Assembly (NCBI RefSeq): GCF_036226405.1
Contig: NZ_CP108464.1
Coordinates: 7,192,001 to 7,256,000 of the forward strand
Source of the DNA: Streptomyces sp. NBC_01260
Lineage (GTDB): Bacteria > Actinomycetota > Actinomycetes > Streptomycetales > Streptomycetaceae
Reading direction: 5' to 3'
Length of the DNA stretch: 64,000 nt
Shown here: positions 56,201-64,000 of the stretch, one piece after another
How positions within the stretch are numbered: the stretch's first letter is position 1
Layout: each line of letters opens with the position of its first letter
Made by a program: the position numbers and the translations under genes
The notes under the pieces: generated by a model
Databases searched by the model: none
What the model saw: only the letters and a program-made list of their open reading frames with translations
Told to the model about the DNA's origin: nothing

Positions 56201-58351
56201 TCAGAAGCGCAGCGTGGCCGCGGTGTGGGCGACGCGGTCGCCCTCGTCCGGGAGCGCGGTGCGCTCGGTGCCGTCCTCGACGCAGCCGGTGTGCAGCAGA
56301 TGGCTGGAGCCGCCGAACGCCGCGGGCCGCAGTTCGAGCCGGCCACCGGTGAAGGTGGAGCCGGTGGCCCGGTAGTGGTTGGGCCCCTCGGTGAGCAGCA
56401 CATGGGCGGTGCCCTTGGGCGCGGTCGAGTCGAGGCCGCCGAGCTGCCAGTCGACGGTGCGTCCGGAGCCGGTACGGGCGAGCAGGGCGCCGTCCTTGTT
56501 GGTGCCGGACAGCCGCGTCCCGTCGATGCGCAGCCGCTGGTCCTTCGCCGAGGTCAGCTTGAGACCGGTGTCGCGGAGCTCGCCGCCGAGGACGGTGATG
56601 TCGGTGTGCGCGAGCGAGACCGGGGCGGTGTCCTGGGAGCCGGTCAGCGTGCACTGGTCGACGACGAGCGGCCCGGTTCCGTTGAACACCGCGCCGTCCA
56701 CGCCCTTCAGCGTGGTGCGCTGGAGGGTGAGCGGGGCGGTGACGTTGGACTGGGTGATCTCCGCGCCCGCGGTGAAGGCGAAGGAGGAGTCGGCGATCAC
56801 GTTGGGCCGGGCGGACAGGTCGGAGGCCCGGGAGACGATCAGCGGACCCGTCGCCGTACAGCCCCGCATCTGCACGCCGTCCGCGTTGACCCAGAGCATT
56901 CCTGAGCCGTCCAGGGACTTCTTGCCGATGACCAGGACGTCCTCAAGGGTCAGATCGGTGATCTTGACGCGGGCCACGAACCAGGAGCAGGCGTGCCGGC
57001 GTACGGTGATCCGCTTGGCCCGGCCGCCCCAGGCCGCGCCCGAGTTGGCGAACGTCATCAGGCCGGAGTTGCCGGTGTAGGTGAGGTCGTGCTCGAACTG
57101 GCCGTGCGTCACGAACGGGCCCTCGTTGTCACCGTCGCCGTGGCAGTTGGTGACGTAGCAGTAGGCCGAGGCTGTGAAGTCGTTGAGGTGACGGGCGTTG
57201 GAGGTGTGACAGTCCTCCACGTGCCCGTACAGGCAGTAGATCTGCTGCGTGAGGTAGCCCGCGCCGCCGTAGGTGACGGACTTCGGGTTGGTCAGCGAGC
57301 ACTGCTCGGTGCGGTAGTACGTGCACCAGCGGCGCATCACCACCGGCCAGAACGTGCCGATGGCCTCGATCCCGGAGACGTCGCAGCGCACCGCGTACTC
57401 GTAGGCGACCGGGTGCGAGCCGGTCATCTCGTCCTCGCCCCAGCCCTCGAAGACCATGTTGCGCACATGGGCGCGGTCGACGGGCTCGACACGGGTCCAG
57501 GTGAGCGTGCGGCCGGCGGCCAGGTCCCAGCCGATCTGGTAGTTGACCCGGATGTGCGTGGAGTCGACGACATCGGTGACCTGGACGAGCCGCTGGATCT
57601 CCTTCTCGTACTTCCCCGACAGGGCGTTGATCTCCACGGACCACCACTGGCCGACCGAGAACGCCGCCGAGTCGCCGACCTCGAAGAGGTCCGAGAGATC
57701 CGGCATCGGTGCGCTCAGCGTGTGGGTGACGGTGGTGTTCGTGGGGGTGCCGCGGAAGGAGAGGACGGCGCCGAAGGGGTTGTCGTGGGTGTTCTTCTCG
57801 ATGCCTTCGGTGTGGAGGTGGTGGCCGCCGAAGTCGAGTTCGATGTTGGAGCGGTTCCAGAGGTGGCGTTTGGTGAGGAGGAGGTCGGTGTGGGCTTCGA
57901 TGCGGTGGACGGTGGGGTCGGCGATCATCGCGTCGAGTGCGGCGTCGGCGGGTGTGGTGGCGTCGTGGTGGCCGAAGGTGCGGAAGTCGAGGGTGCCGGT
58001 GTGGAGCTGGTGCCAGCGGCCGGTCTTGCTGGTGTGGGTGGGTGCGATGACGGTGCCGCCGTTGTGGGCGGTGGTGGACTTCTTGTCCCAGCGCAGGGCC
58101 ATCGCGCCGCCGTCGCCGGGGGTGTGGTAGCCGGCGAGGAGGATCTGGGTGCCGTGGTCGAGCGGCTTGGTGTTCAGGGCGCGCAGTTCGGCGACGGTGT
58201 CGAGGCGTAGTACGTCGCCGGTGTGTGCGGGTGCGGCCTGGGCCGGGGCGGTGGCCACGGCCGAACCGGCCATGACCAGACCGGCGAGACCCGAGGCCCG
58301 CAACAGATTCCGGCGGGACGACGCAGGGGTGTGGTGGTGCGGAACGCTCAT
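56201..58351 (-). CDS. Tat-exported right-handed beta-helix (pectate-lyase-like) protein
   Basis: A 716-residue secreted protein. The Tat signal is SRRNLLR (12-18), followed by a hydrophobic stretch and AQA before the probable cleavage site near 39. The body looks like a parallel beta-helix typical of polysaccharide lyases or glycoside hydrolase 28 relatives (many short strands ending in Asn/Thr, such as NPKSVTYGGAGYLTQQIYCL). No catalytic set could be assigned. Codon use changes sharply near residue 205: before it nearly every codon ends in C, after it C and G mix. ATG 58351 has GGAAGG 10 bases upstream. It leads the catabolic operon and may attack the source polysaccharide. Confidence 0.85.
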   Translation of the reverse strand: MSVPHHHTPASSRRNLLRASGLAGLVMAGSAVATAPAQAAPAHTGDVLRLDTVAELRALNTKPLDHGTQILLAGYHTPGDGGAMALRWDKKSTTAHNGGTVIAPTHTSKTGRWHQLHTGTLDFRTFGHHDATTPADAALDAMIADPTVHRIEAHTDLLLTKRHLWNRSNIELDFGGHHLHTEGIEKNTHDNPFGAVLSFRGTPTNTTVTHTLSAPMPDLSDLFEVGDSAAFSVGQWWSVEINALSGKYEKEIQRLVQVTDVVDSTHIRVNYQIGWDLAAGRTLTWTRVEPVDRAHVRNMVFEGWGEDEMTGSHPVAYEYAVRCDVSGIEAIGTFWPVVMRRWCTYYRTEQCSLTNPKSVTYGGAGYLTQQIYCLYGHVEDCHTSNARHLNDFTASAYCYVTNCHGDGDNEGPFVTHGQFEHDLTYTGNSGLMTFANSGAAWGGRAKRITVRRHACSWFVARVKITDLTLEDVLVIGKKSLDGSGMLWVNADGVQMRGCTATGPLIVSRASDLSARPNVIADSSFAFTAGAEITQSNVTAPLTLQRTTLKGVDGAVFNGTGPLVVDQCTLTGSQDTAPVSLAHTDITVLGGELRDTGLKLTSAKDQRLRIDGTRLSGTNKDGALLARTGSGRTVDWQLGGLDSTAPKGTAHVLLTEGPNHYRATGSTFTGGRLELRPAAFGGSSHLLHTGCVEDGTERTALPDEGDRVAHTAATLRF

Positions 58352-58498
58352 GCGGACTTCGCCTTCCGAGAAGCGCGACAAGTGAGGGAGCGTTCCTGCG
58401 GTGGACTGCCATGAGGCGGATGGCTGAAAAGGGTTCGGCCGTCTGATGTTCGCGACGCGGTGGGCAGGCGTCGGAATCGGACCGGGAGGGGTAAATCG

Positions 58499-58522
58499 GC
58501 GGTGACGGGTGAGTGTCACCGC
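58499..58522. promoter_or_regulatory. Inverted repeat between iclR and the beta-helix operon
   Basis: GCGGTGAC (58499-58506) and GTCACCGC (58515-58522), perfect 8-bp arms with an 8-base spacer, 38 bases past the iclR stop and 148 before the beta-helix gene. It is either the iclR terminator or an operator of the leftward operon. The CTGTTC-N9-GAACAG sites found upstream of iclR are absent here. Confidence 0.5.
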
Positions 58523-58559
58523 GGTTGGCAGGGAACCTACGGCGGGTTGTGCCGATCGG

Positions 58560-59417
58560 TCAAGACCCGATTTCGTCGGAATGCGATGCCGCGGTGTCCG
58601 ACGGGTCGTCCTCCGGGGCGTCCACCCAGCCCAGGGAGACGCTGATCCGGCGGGCCGAGTCCCGCACCTGGCCGCCCAGTTCCTGGTAGCGCCAGGCCGG
58701 CAGGCCGAGCTTGAGACCGGTGATGGAGACGGCCCCGGCACACACCGAGCGGTCGTCGAACACCGGTGCGCCGATGCAGATGATGCCCTCGGCGTCCTCC
58801 TCGTCGTCCAGGGCGTAGCCGACCCGGGCGATGTCGCGCAGATGGGACAGGAAGGTCGCCGGGTCGGTGATCGTGCGGGACGTGCGCCGGGGCAGCCCGA
58901 ACCGCTCGACGATCGAGGCCGCCTCGCCCGGCGGCACCGCCGAGAGCAGTGCCTTGCCCAGGCCCGTGCAGTGCGGCAGCTCGCGCTGGCCCATCCGCAG
59001 ATCGAGCCGGACGCGCTGGTCGAGCTCGACCTGGTCCACCACGACCGCGTGGCCGTCCTCGGGCACGGCGAGCCTGGAGGCCATGCCGGTGGCCCGGGTG
59101 AGCTCGCGCAGGACGGGGTGGGCGACCCCGCGCAGCGAGACCTGGGACCTGGCCCGGTCGCCGAGCCTGGCCAGGCTCATGCCGAGCCGGTAGCGGCGGT
59201 TCATGCCCTCGCCGTCGTCCGAGACGAGGCCGTAGGCGCGCAGGGTCTGGAGCATGCCGAAGGCGGCGCTCTTGGAGATGGAGCAGACCTGGCCGACCTC
59301 GGTGACGCTCATGCCGTTGCCCTGCGAGGGGGCGGCGAGCGCTTCGAGGATGTCGGCTGCCCTGGCCACGCTCTTGACCCAGTACTTCGGTTCTTCTGGG
59401 GCAGCACTGTTCGTCAT
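58560..59417 (-). CDS. IclR-family transcriptional regulator
   Basis: A 285-residue regulator with an N-terminal winged helix (SVTEVGQVCSISKSAAFGML) and an IclR effector domain (LRMGQRELPHCTGLGKALLS, VGYALDDEEDAEGIICIGAP). ATG 59417 has no Shine-Dalgarno. A TAGGCT box (59426-59431, minus strand) just upstream would give an almost leaderless mRNA. One CTGTTC-N9-GAACAG site covers its start and another lies at the divergent promoter, so it probably regulates itself and the rightward operon. The leftward operon may be separate. Confidence 0.92.
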   Translation of the reverse strand: MTNSAAPEEPKYWVKSVARAADILEALAAPSQGNGMSVTEVGQVCSISKSAAFGMLQTLRAYGLVSDDGEGMNRRYRLGMSLARLGDRARSQVSLRGVAHPVLRELTRATGMASRLAVPEDGHAVVVDQVELDQRVRLDLRMGQRELPHCTGLGKALLSAVPPGEAASIVERFGLPRRTSRTITDPATFLSHLRDIARVGYALDDEEDAEGIICIGAPVFDDRSVCAGAVSITGLKLGLPAWRYQELGGQVRDSARRISVSLGWVDAPEDDPSDTAASHSDEIGS

Positions 59418-59427
59418 AGCAGAACAG
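59407..59427. promoter_or_regulatory. Candidate IclR operator O2 over the iclR start codon
   Basis: CTGTTC (59407-59412), 9 bases, GAACAG (59422-59427). Same half-sites and spacing as O1 at 59544-59564. It covers the ATG and predicted -10 of iclR, suited to autorepression. Confidence 0.65.
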
Positions 59428-59507
59428 CCTAGTGCCTCTGGGGTCCCGGGGCGTACGTCAGAGTCAAGGAAAGCCCGGAATTGGGGCCTTGAGTGGCTGA
59501 AAGGGGG

Positions 59508-59536
59508 TTGACCGGCCCCTGAGGCGGACGTAATAT
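59508..59536 (+). promoter_or_regulatory. Promoter of the aminotransferase-enolase operon
   Basis: TTGACC (59508-59513), 17-base spacer, TAATAT (59531-59536): near-consensus vegetative sigma promoter. The expected start near 59543 falls at the edge of the IclR-type operator. Confidence 0.75.
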
Positions 59537-59541
59537 CCAGG

Positions 59542-59571
59542 CACTGTTCTGCTCTACAGAACAGTGTTCTG
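59542..59571. promoter_or_regulatory. Candidate IclR operator O1 at the rightward transcription start
   Basis: CACTGTTCTG (59542-59551) and CAGAACAGTG (59557-59566), perfect 10-bp arms with a 5-base spacer. A third half-site, TGTTCTG, overlaps at 59565-59571. Its position at +1 fits repression by the adjacent IclR protein. Confidence 0.75.
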
Positions 59572-59705
59572 AAAATGCGAAACGCAGTACCGAGCACCAC
59601 GGATCACCTCTTCCTGCGGCGACTGCCGGGCGGATGGCGCCAGGGACTCACGGGCCGGGCAGGGCCCGCGAAAACCGACGACTCTCGACGCAAGGAGCAA
59701 GCACC

Positions 59706-61076
59706 ATGAGTTCAGGCCCGGTAGGCAACGAATCCGGAGCCCGACTCGCCGAACGCGCCCGCCAGGTCGTACCCGGCGGCGTGAACAGCGGTCAGCGCAG
59801 TGTTCCCGGACTGACCGACCTGGTCGTCACCGGGACCGACGGCGCACGGTTCCGTACCGCCGACGGACGCGAGTACACCGACTTCCACTCGGCGTTCGGC
59901 CCGCCGCTGCTCGGCCACAACGACCCCGACGTGGCCCGCGCCACCGCGGAGGCCGGCGCCACCCTCGGTCACATGGGTGTCGGCGTCACCGAGGGCGAGG
60001 TCCTCCTCGCCGAACAGCTCACCGAGCTGATCCCCTCGATCGAGAAGGTGCTGCTCACCAGCACCGGCAGCGAGGCGACGTTCCACGCGCTGCGGGTCTC
60101 CCGCGCCGCCACCGGCCGCCGCCTCGTCGTCAAGTTCCAGGGCTGTTACCACGGCTGGCACGACTCGGTCAGCCTCAACGTCATCTCCGCGCCCGAGAAG
60201 GTCGGCGGCCACGACCCGATCTCGACCGGCATCCTGCCCGAGGTCCTCGAAGCCACCCTCGTCCTGCCGTTCAACGACAGCGAGGCCGTCCGGCGCACCT
60301 TCGCCGAGCACGGCTCCGACATCGCCGCCGTCATCGTCGAACCCGTCCCGCACAACGTCGGCGCGCTCCTGCCGTACCAGGAGTTCCTCACCACGCTGCG
60401 CGAGGAGACCACGAAGGCCGGCAGTGTCCTGATCTTCGACGAGGTCATCACCGGCTTCCGCCACGGCCTCGGCGGCTGGCAGCAGATCTCCGGCGTCACC
60501 CCCGACCTCACCACCCTCGGCAAGGCCATCGCCAACGGCGCCCCCGTCGGCGCGATCGGCGGCCGCGCCGACCTGATGGACCTCTTCTCCACCCGTCCCG
60601 GCGCCCCGGCCTTCTTCGCCGGCACGTACAACGGCCACCCCTCCGTCGTCGCCGCCGCCCTCGCCACCCTGCGCAAGCTCCGTGAGGAGCCGGTCCACGA
60701 CCACGTCTTCCGGCTCGGCGGCCGGGTCCGCAGCGAACTGACCGGACTGTACGAGCGCCTCGGCGTCCCCGCCGTCGTCACCGGCTACGGCTCCGTCTTC
60801 GTCAGCTACTTCATGCCGGGCGAGGCCCCCCGCACCTACGCGGACCTGCTGAACAACGACGCCTCGCTGTTCGTCGGCTACCGCCGCAAGCTCCTGGAGC
60901 ACGGCCTGTTCGAGCTGCCGCTCAACCTCAAGCGCAGCCACATCAGCTACGCGCACACCGACGCCGACGTGGACCGCCTCATCGAGGGCACCGAGGCCGC
61001 GGTCAAGGCCGTCCTCGCCGACGGCGGCGCCCGCGACCTGGAGAACACCTCCACCATGGGTGGAGCGACCCGCTGA
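59706..61076 (+). CDS. Class III aminotransferase (glutamate-1-semialdehyde aminomutase-like)
   Basis: PLP enzyme of 456 residues. The PLP lysine is in TLGKAIANGAPVGAIGG, the cofactor aspartate in IFDEVITGFRHG, and the phosphate loop is STGSEATFHALRVSRAATG with CYHGWHD. It resembles HemL, but its position with an enolase-family dehydratase and a hydrolase, far from heme genes, argues for a catabolic role on an amino or keto sugar acid. ATG 59706 has AAGGAG 8 bases upstream. Its stop overlaps the next start (TGATG). Confidence 0.88.
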   Translation: MSSGPVGNESGARLAERARQVVPGGVNSGQRSVPGLTDLVVTGTDGARFRTADGREYTDFHSAFGPPLLGHNDPDVARATAEAGATLGHMGVGVTEGEVLLAEQLTELIPSIEKVLLTSTGSEATFHALRVSRAATGRRLVVKFQGCYHGWHDSVSLNVISAPEKVGGHDPISTGILPEVLEATLVLPFNDSEAVRRTFAEHGSDIAAVIVEPVPHNVGALLPYQEFLTTLREETTKAGSVLIFDEVITGFRHGLGGWQQISGVTPDLTTLGKAIANGAPVGAIGGRADLMDLFSTRPGAPAFFAGTYNGHPSVVAAALATLRKLREEPVHDHVFRLGGRVRSELTGLYERLGVPAVVTGYGSVFVSYFMPGEAPRTYADLLNNDASLFVGYRRKLLEHGLFELPLNLKRSHISYAHTDADVDRLIEGTEAAVKAVLADGGARDLENTSTMGGATR

Positions 61077-62263
61077 TGCTGACCGTCAACCGCACCCGCC
61101 CGCCCGGCCCCGCCGGCCGGATCACCCGCGTCGAGACCCTGATGCTCGGCACCTCATGGCGCGACTTCGGCTACGTCCGGGTCCACACCGACGAGGGCCT
61201 GTCCGGCATCGGCGAGATCACCCACCCCTACCGGGTGGGCGAGGTCTGCGCGCTCACCGAGGCCATCGCCCGGCGGCACCTGATCGGTGCCGACCCCTTC
61301 GACGTCGAGGAACTCTGGCTCCGCGTCTACCAGGGCGACTTCCTGCGCGGCGGCGACATGGGCGGCGTCGCCCTGTCCGGCCTCGACCAGGCGATGTACG
61401 ACCTGATGGGCAAGGCGCTCGGCGTCCCCGCCTACCGGCTGACCGGCGGCGCCTGCCGGGACGACGTCCGGGTCTACGCCAACGGCTGGTACACCGGGGA
61501 GCGCGAGCCCGAGACCTTCGCCGCCAAGGCGAAGGAGACGGTCGCGAAGGGCTTCACCGCCCTCAAGTTCGACCCGTTCGGCCCCGGCCTGCACGAGCTG
61601 GAGCGCGCCGAACTGCGCCGCTCCATCGACCTCGTGGCCGCCGTCCGGGAGGCCATCGGACCCGACATCGACCTCTTCATCGAGGGACACGCCCGGTTCG
61701 CCATGCCGACCGCCGCCCGGCTGGTGCGGGAGCTCGAGCCCTTCGACATCGGCTGGTTCGAGGAGCCGATGCCCTGGACCCACATCGAGCGGTACGCCGA
61801 ACTCCGCCAGCGCGCGGCGTTCCCCATCTCCGGCGGCGAGCACTTCCACAACCGCTACGAGTACAAGCAGCTCTTCGCCACGAACGCCGTCGACATCATC
61901 CAGCCCGACCTCTCCATGGCCGGCGGCTTCACCGAGGTGCGGAAACTCGCCGCGATCGCCGATACCCACGGCATGCTCGTGGCCCCGCACAACTCCAACT
62001 CCCCGCTCTGCACCACTGTCTCGGTGCACGCGGCGCTCGGAATCCCCAACTTCAAGATCCTCGAAACCTTCGACGGGCTGCTGGAGCCGTTCGTCTTCGA
62101 CGCACTGAAGGGCACCCTTCCGATGGAAGGCGGCCGCATCGGCCTGCCGACCGCACCGGGGCTCGGCGTCGAACTCGTCGACGAGGTCTTCGAGGAACAC
62201 CCGCCCAGCCACCGCTTCTGGAACATGTTCGCGGACGGCTGGGAGAAGCGGAACCGCACATGA
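61076..62263 (+). CDS. Enolase-superfamily dehydratase (mandelate racemase/galactonate dehydratase group)
   Basis: Mg-dependent sugar-acid dehydratase or racemase of 395 residues. The barrel ligands are in LFIEGHARF, GWFEEPMP and SGGEHFHNR. The general-base His is in LVAPHNSNSP. The second-strand motif is LKFDP (K-x-D) in place of K-x-K, as in galactonate-type dehydratases. The capping domain precedes (HPYRVGEVCALTEAIARRHL). Translationally coupled to genes on both sides. Predicted to convert an aldonate to a 2-keto-3-deoxy acid. Confidence 0.9.
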   Translation: MLTVNRTRPPGPAGRITRVETLMLGTSWRDFGYVRVHTDEGLSGIGEITHPYRVGEVCALTEAIARRHLIGADPFDVEELWLRVYQGDFLRGGDMGGVALSGLDQAMYDLMGKALGVPAYRLTGGACRDDVRVYANGWYTGEREPETFAAKAKETVAKGFTALKFDPFGPGLHELERAELRRSIDLVAAVREAIGPDIDLFIEGHARFAMPTAARLVRELEPFDIGWFEEPMPWTHIERYAELRQRAAFPISGGEHFHNRYEYKQLFATNAVDIIQPDLSMAGGFTEVRKLAAIADTHGMLVAPHNSNSPLCTTVSVHAALGIPNFKILETFDGLLEPFVFDALKGTLPMEGGRIGLPTAPGLGVELVDEVFEEHPPSHRFWNMFADGWEKRNRT

Positions 62264-63105
62264 TCGTCGACGTCCACTCCCATCTCTTCCGGCACAGCCA
62301 CGACTTCACCGACCCGTTCAGCTCCGACTCCGCCCGCGCCCACGCGGGCGAGGTCGACCTGACGGTGAAGTGGGAGGAGTACGCCGCCACCGCACCCGAG
62401 TCCACCCGCACGATCGTCGTCGGCGGCAAGGCGCGGCGCAGCGGGCTGTGGGTCGACGACGCCGCCGTGTCCGCCTACGTCGGAGAACACCCCGACCGGC
62501 TCATCGGCTACCTGGCCCTCGACCCCACCCAGCCCGGCTGGCAGGACGAACTCCGCTACGGCCACCAGGAGCTGGGACTGCGCGGCATCAAGCTGATGCC
62601 GATGTACGCGGGCTTCGACCCGGCCGCCGAGGAGTACGACGAGCTGTACACGTACGCCGAACGGCACGGGCTGCCGCTCCTGGTGCACACCGGCACGACC
62701 TTCGTGTCCAGCGCACCGCTGGAGTGGGCGATGCCCCGCCACCTGGACGCGGTCGCCATCCGCCATCCCGAGCTGCGGATGGTCCTGGCCCACCTCGGCC
62801 ACCCCTTCGAGGGCGAGTGCATCGCGGTCATCCGCAAGCATCCGCATGTGTACGCCGACCTCAGCGCCCTGCACTACCGGCCCTTCCAGCTCTGGCACAG
62901 CCTCCGGCTGGTCCAGGACTACGGGGTCTTCCACAAGGTGCTGTTCGGCAGCGACTACCCGTTCACCACGGTCGACGACTCGGTGAAGGGGCTGCGGGAG
63001 ATCGCCCGCATCCCTGGCATTCCGGGGCTGCCGCCGCTGGACGCGGACGCGATCGAGGAGATCATCCACCGGCCCTCGCTCGATCTGCTGGGCCTGAACG
63101 GCTGA
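62260..63105 (+). CDS. Amidohydrolase family 2 (lactonase/decarboxylase-like) protein
   Basis: TIM-barrel hydrolase of 281 residues. Metal ligands are HSH in VDVHSHLF, His in LLVHTGT, His in LAHLGHP and Asp in FGSDYPF. Members of this family include sugar lactonases (fuconolactonase type) and decarboxylases. Next to an enolase-type dehydratase, a lactonase role is the simplest proposal. ATG 62260 overlaps the enolase stop (ATGA). Confidence 0.88.
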   Translation: MIVDVHSHLFRHSHDFTDPFSSDSARAHAGEVDLTVKWEEYAATAPESTRTIVVGGKARRSGLWVDDAAVSAYVGEHPDRLIGYLALDPTQPGWQDELRYGHQELGLRGIKLMPMYAGFDPAAEEYDELYTYAERHGLPLLVHTGTTFVSSAPLEWAMPRHLDAVAIRHPELRMVLAHLGHPFEGECIAVIRKHPHVYADLSALHYRPFQLWHSLRLVQDYGVFHKVLFGSDYPFTTVDDSVKGLREIARIPGIPGLPPLDADAIEEIIHRPSLDLLGLNG

Positions 63106-63176
63106 CCGGGCCGTTCCCACGAACTGCCGGTACGGTGCCCGGGTTCATCCCCCTGTCCGCGGGCGCCGGCCGGTAG

Positions 63177-63222
63177 CCGGGCCGCCGCGCAACCACCCAA
63201 GTGTCCCCGCGCGGCGGCCCGG
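63177..63222 (+). terminator. Terminator after the amidohydrolase
   Basis: Perfect 14-bp stem CCGGGCCGCCGCGC (63177-63190) and its complement (63209-63222) with an 18-base loop. It separates the amidohydrolase from the SDR gene, so the SDR may rely on read-through. Confidence 0.75.
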
Positions 63223-63289
63223 ACCCGTCCGGCGGACCAGGGCCGGTCCCACCCCCTGTTCCGCATCTCTCCGCTGGAGGAATCCCGCC

Positions 63290-64000
63290 ATGACCGCAGC
63301 CGTCCCGCCCCGCGGAACCGACCGCTTCGACCTGACCGGCCGCACCGCGGTCGTGACCGGGGCCGCCCGGGGCCTGGGCCGGTCCTTCGCCGTCGGGCTC
63401 GCCGAGGCGGGTGCCGACCTGGTGCTCGTCGACCTGCCCGGTGCCGAGGGCGTGGCCGAGACCGCTGCGGCGGTCGAGGCGCTCGGGCGGCGCTGCCGCA
63501 CCTATGGCCAGGACCTCGCGGACATCGAGGCGCTGCCCGGCTTCGTGGACGCCGTACGCGCCGAGACCGGGCCGCTGCACATCCTGGTCAACAACGCGGG
63601 CACGGCGGCGCTGGAGCGCTTCAACGAGATCACCCCGGCCAGCTGGTCGCACATCATGCGGGTCAACGTGGACGCGGTGTTCTTCCTCAGCCAGCGCGTC
63701 GCCGAACACATGACGGCGGATTCCGTCGCCGGCCGCATCATCACCATCACCTCGAAGAACGCCCTGGTGGCGGAGGCCGGACTGGCCCACTACAACGCCT
63801 CCAAGGCCGCCGCCCAACTGCTCACCGAGACCCTGGCGGTCGAACTCGCCCCGCACGGCATCACCGCCAACACCCTCGCCCCCGGCATGGTCGAGACCCC
63901 CATCGACGGCGAATTCCCCTTCGACCGGGAGGCCTTCGAGTCCGCGTACCGCGAGCGCATCCCGCTCGGACGGTATGCCGAGCCCGACGAGTGCGTGGGC
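63290..64000 (+). CDS. Short-chain dehydrogenase/reductase (3' end outside window)
   Basis: 237 codons are visible, open to the window edge; only a few C-terminal residues should be missing. Classical SDR motifs are TGAARGLG, the NNAG motif in HILVNNAGTAAL, a Ser in ITSKNALVAEAG, YNASK, and NTLAPGMVETP. ATG 63290 has GGAGGA 8 bases upstream. In the context of a dehydratase and an FAH hydrolase it could be the 2-keto-3-deoxy-acid dehydrogenase of a non-phosphorylative pathway, or the initial sugar dehydrogenase. Confidence 0.92.
   Translation, partial: MTAAVPPRGTDRFDLTGRTAVVTGAARGLGRSFAVGLAEAGADLVLVDLPGAEGVAETAAAVEALGRRCRTYGQDLADIEALPGFVDAVRAETGPLHILVNNAGTAALERFNEITPASWSHIMRVNVDAVFFLSQRVAEHMTADSVAGRIITITSKNALVAEAGLAHYNASKAAAQLLTETLAVELAPHGITANTLAPGMVETPIDGEFPFDREAFESAYRERIPLGRYAEPDECVG

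Overview
The window is a high-GC, Streptomyces-type chromosome segment. Almost every real gene ends its codons in G or C, GTG and TTG starts are common, and many genes overlap by ATGA, GTGA or TGATG. Several proteins are close to well-known Streptomyces ones: BldD with its cyclic-di-GMP signature, actinobacterial integration host factor (sIHF/mihF) and GuaB1. The gene order from rpsD through the aro block, efp-nusB-bldD, the pyr operon, gmk-rpoZ-coaBC-metK-priA, fmt-rsmB and rpe is the conserved core order I know from Streptomyces chromosomes. No tRNA, rRNA, CRISPR array, insertion sequence or phage gene was seen.

Layout. (1) 1-7 kb: the end of rpsD, a convergent NB-ARC/TPR ATPase, two small membrane-associated genes, alaS and ruvX. 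(2) 7-13 kb: mltG followed by a tightly packed shikimate block, aroE, aroC, an in-frame aroK-aroB fusion and aroQ. (3) 13-17 kb: a proline-rich P-loop protein, an M24-family protein with altered metal ligands, efp and nusB, with bldD convergent. (4) 17-27 kb: pyrR-pyrB-pyrC-(PH-like membrane protein)-carA-carB, then pyrD-pyrF after two hairpins. This is the whole route to UMP except pyrE. A PyrR-binding hairpin abuts the pyrR ribosome binding site. (5) 27-39 kb: mihF, gmk, rpoZ, coaBC, metK, priA, an HTH gene, fmt, rsmB, rpe and a SorC-type regulator.

From about 39.7 kb the content turns accessory. An orphan class I terpene synthase and guaB1 (probable GMP reductase) are followed by an aldehyde dehydrogenase. 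Next come an Lrp/AsnC regulator and a davA-davB pair, predicted to turn L-lysine into 5-aminovalerate through the amide. Three GCGCAA repeats spaced 31 and 22 bp lie in front of davA.

The last 16 kb is a catabolic island. A nine-gene leftward operon encodes a Tat-exported beta-helix protein, a Gfo/Idh oxidoreductase, a sugar ABC transporter without its ATPase, an epimerase-like protein, a DapA-like lyase, a 2-hydroxyacid dehydrogenase and an FAH-family hydrolase. An IclR regulator separates it from a rightward operon: class III aminotransferase, enolase-superfamily dehydratase, amidohydrolase and an SDR cut by the window end. The set of families (dehydrogenase, amidohydrolase lactonase, enolase dehydratase, SDR, FAH hydrolase) matches non-phosphorylative sugar-acid degradation. 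Two sites with identical geometry (CTGTTC-N9-GAACAG), one at the rightward promoter and one over the iclR start, are the best candidate for an undescribed regulon here. Substrate assignments are inference.
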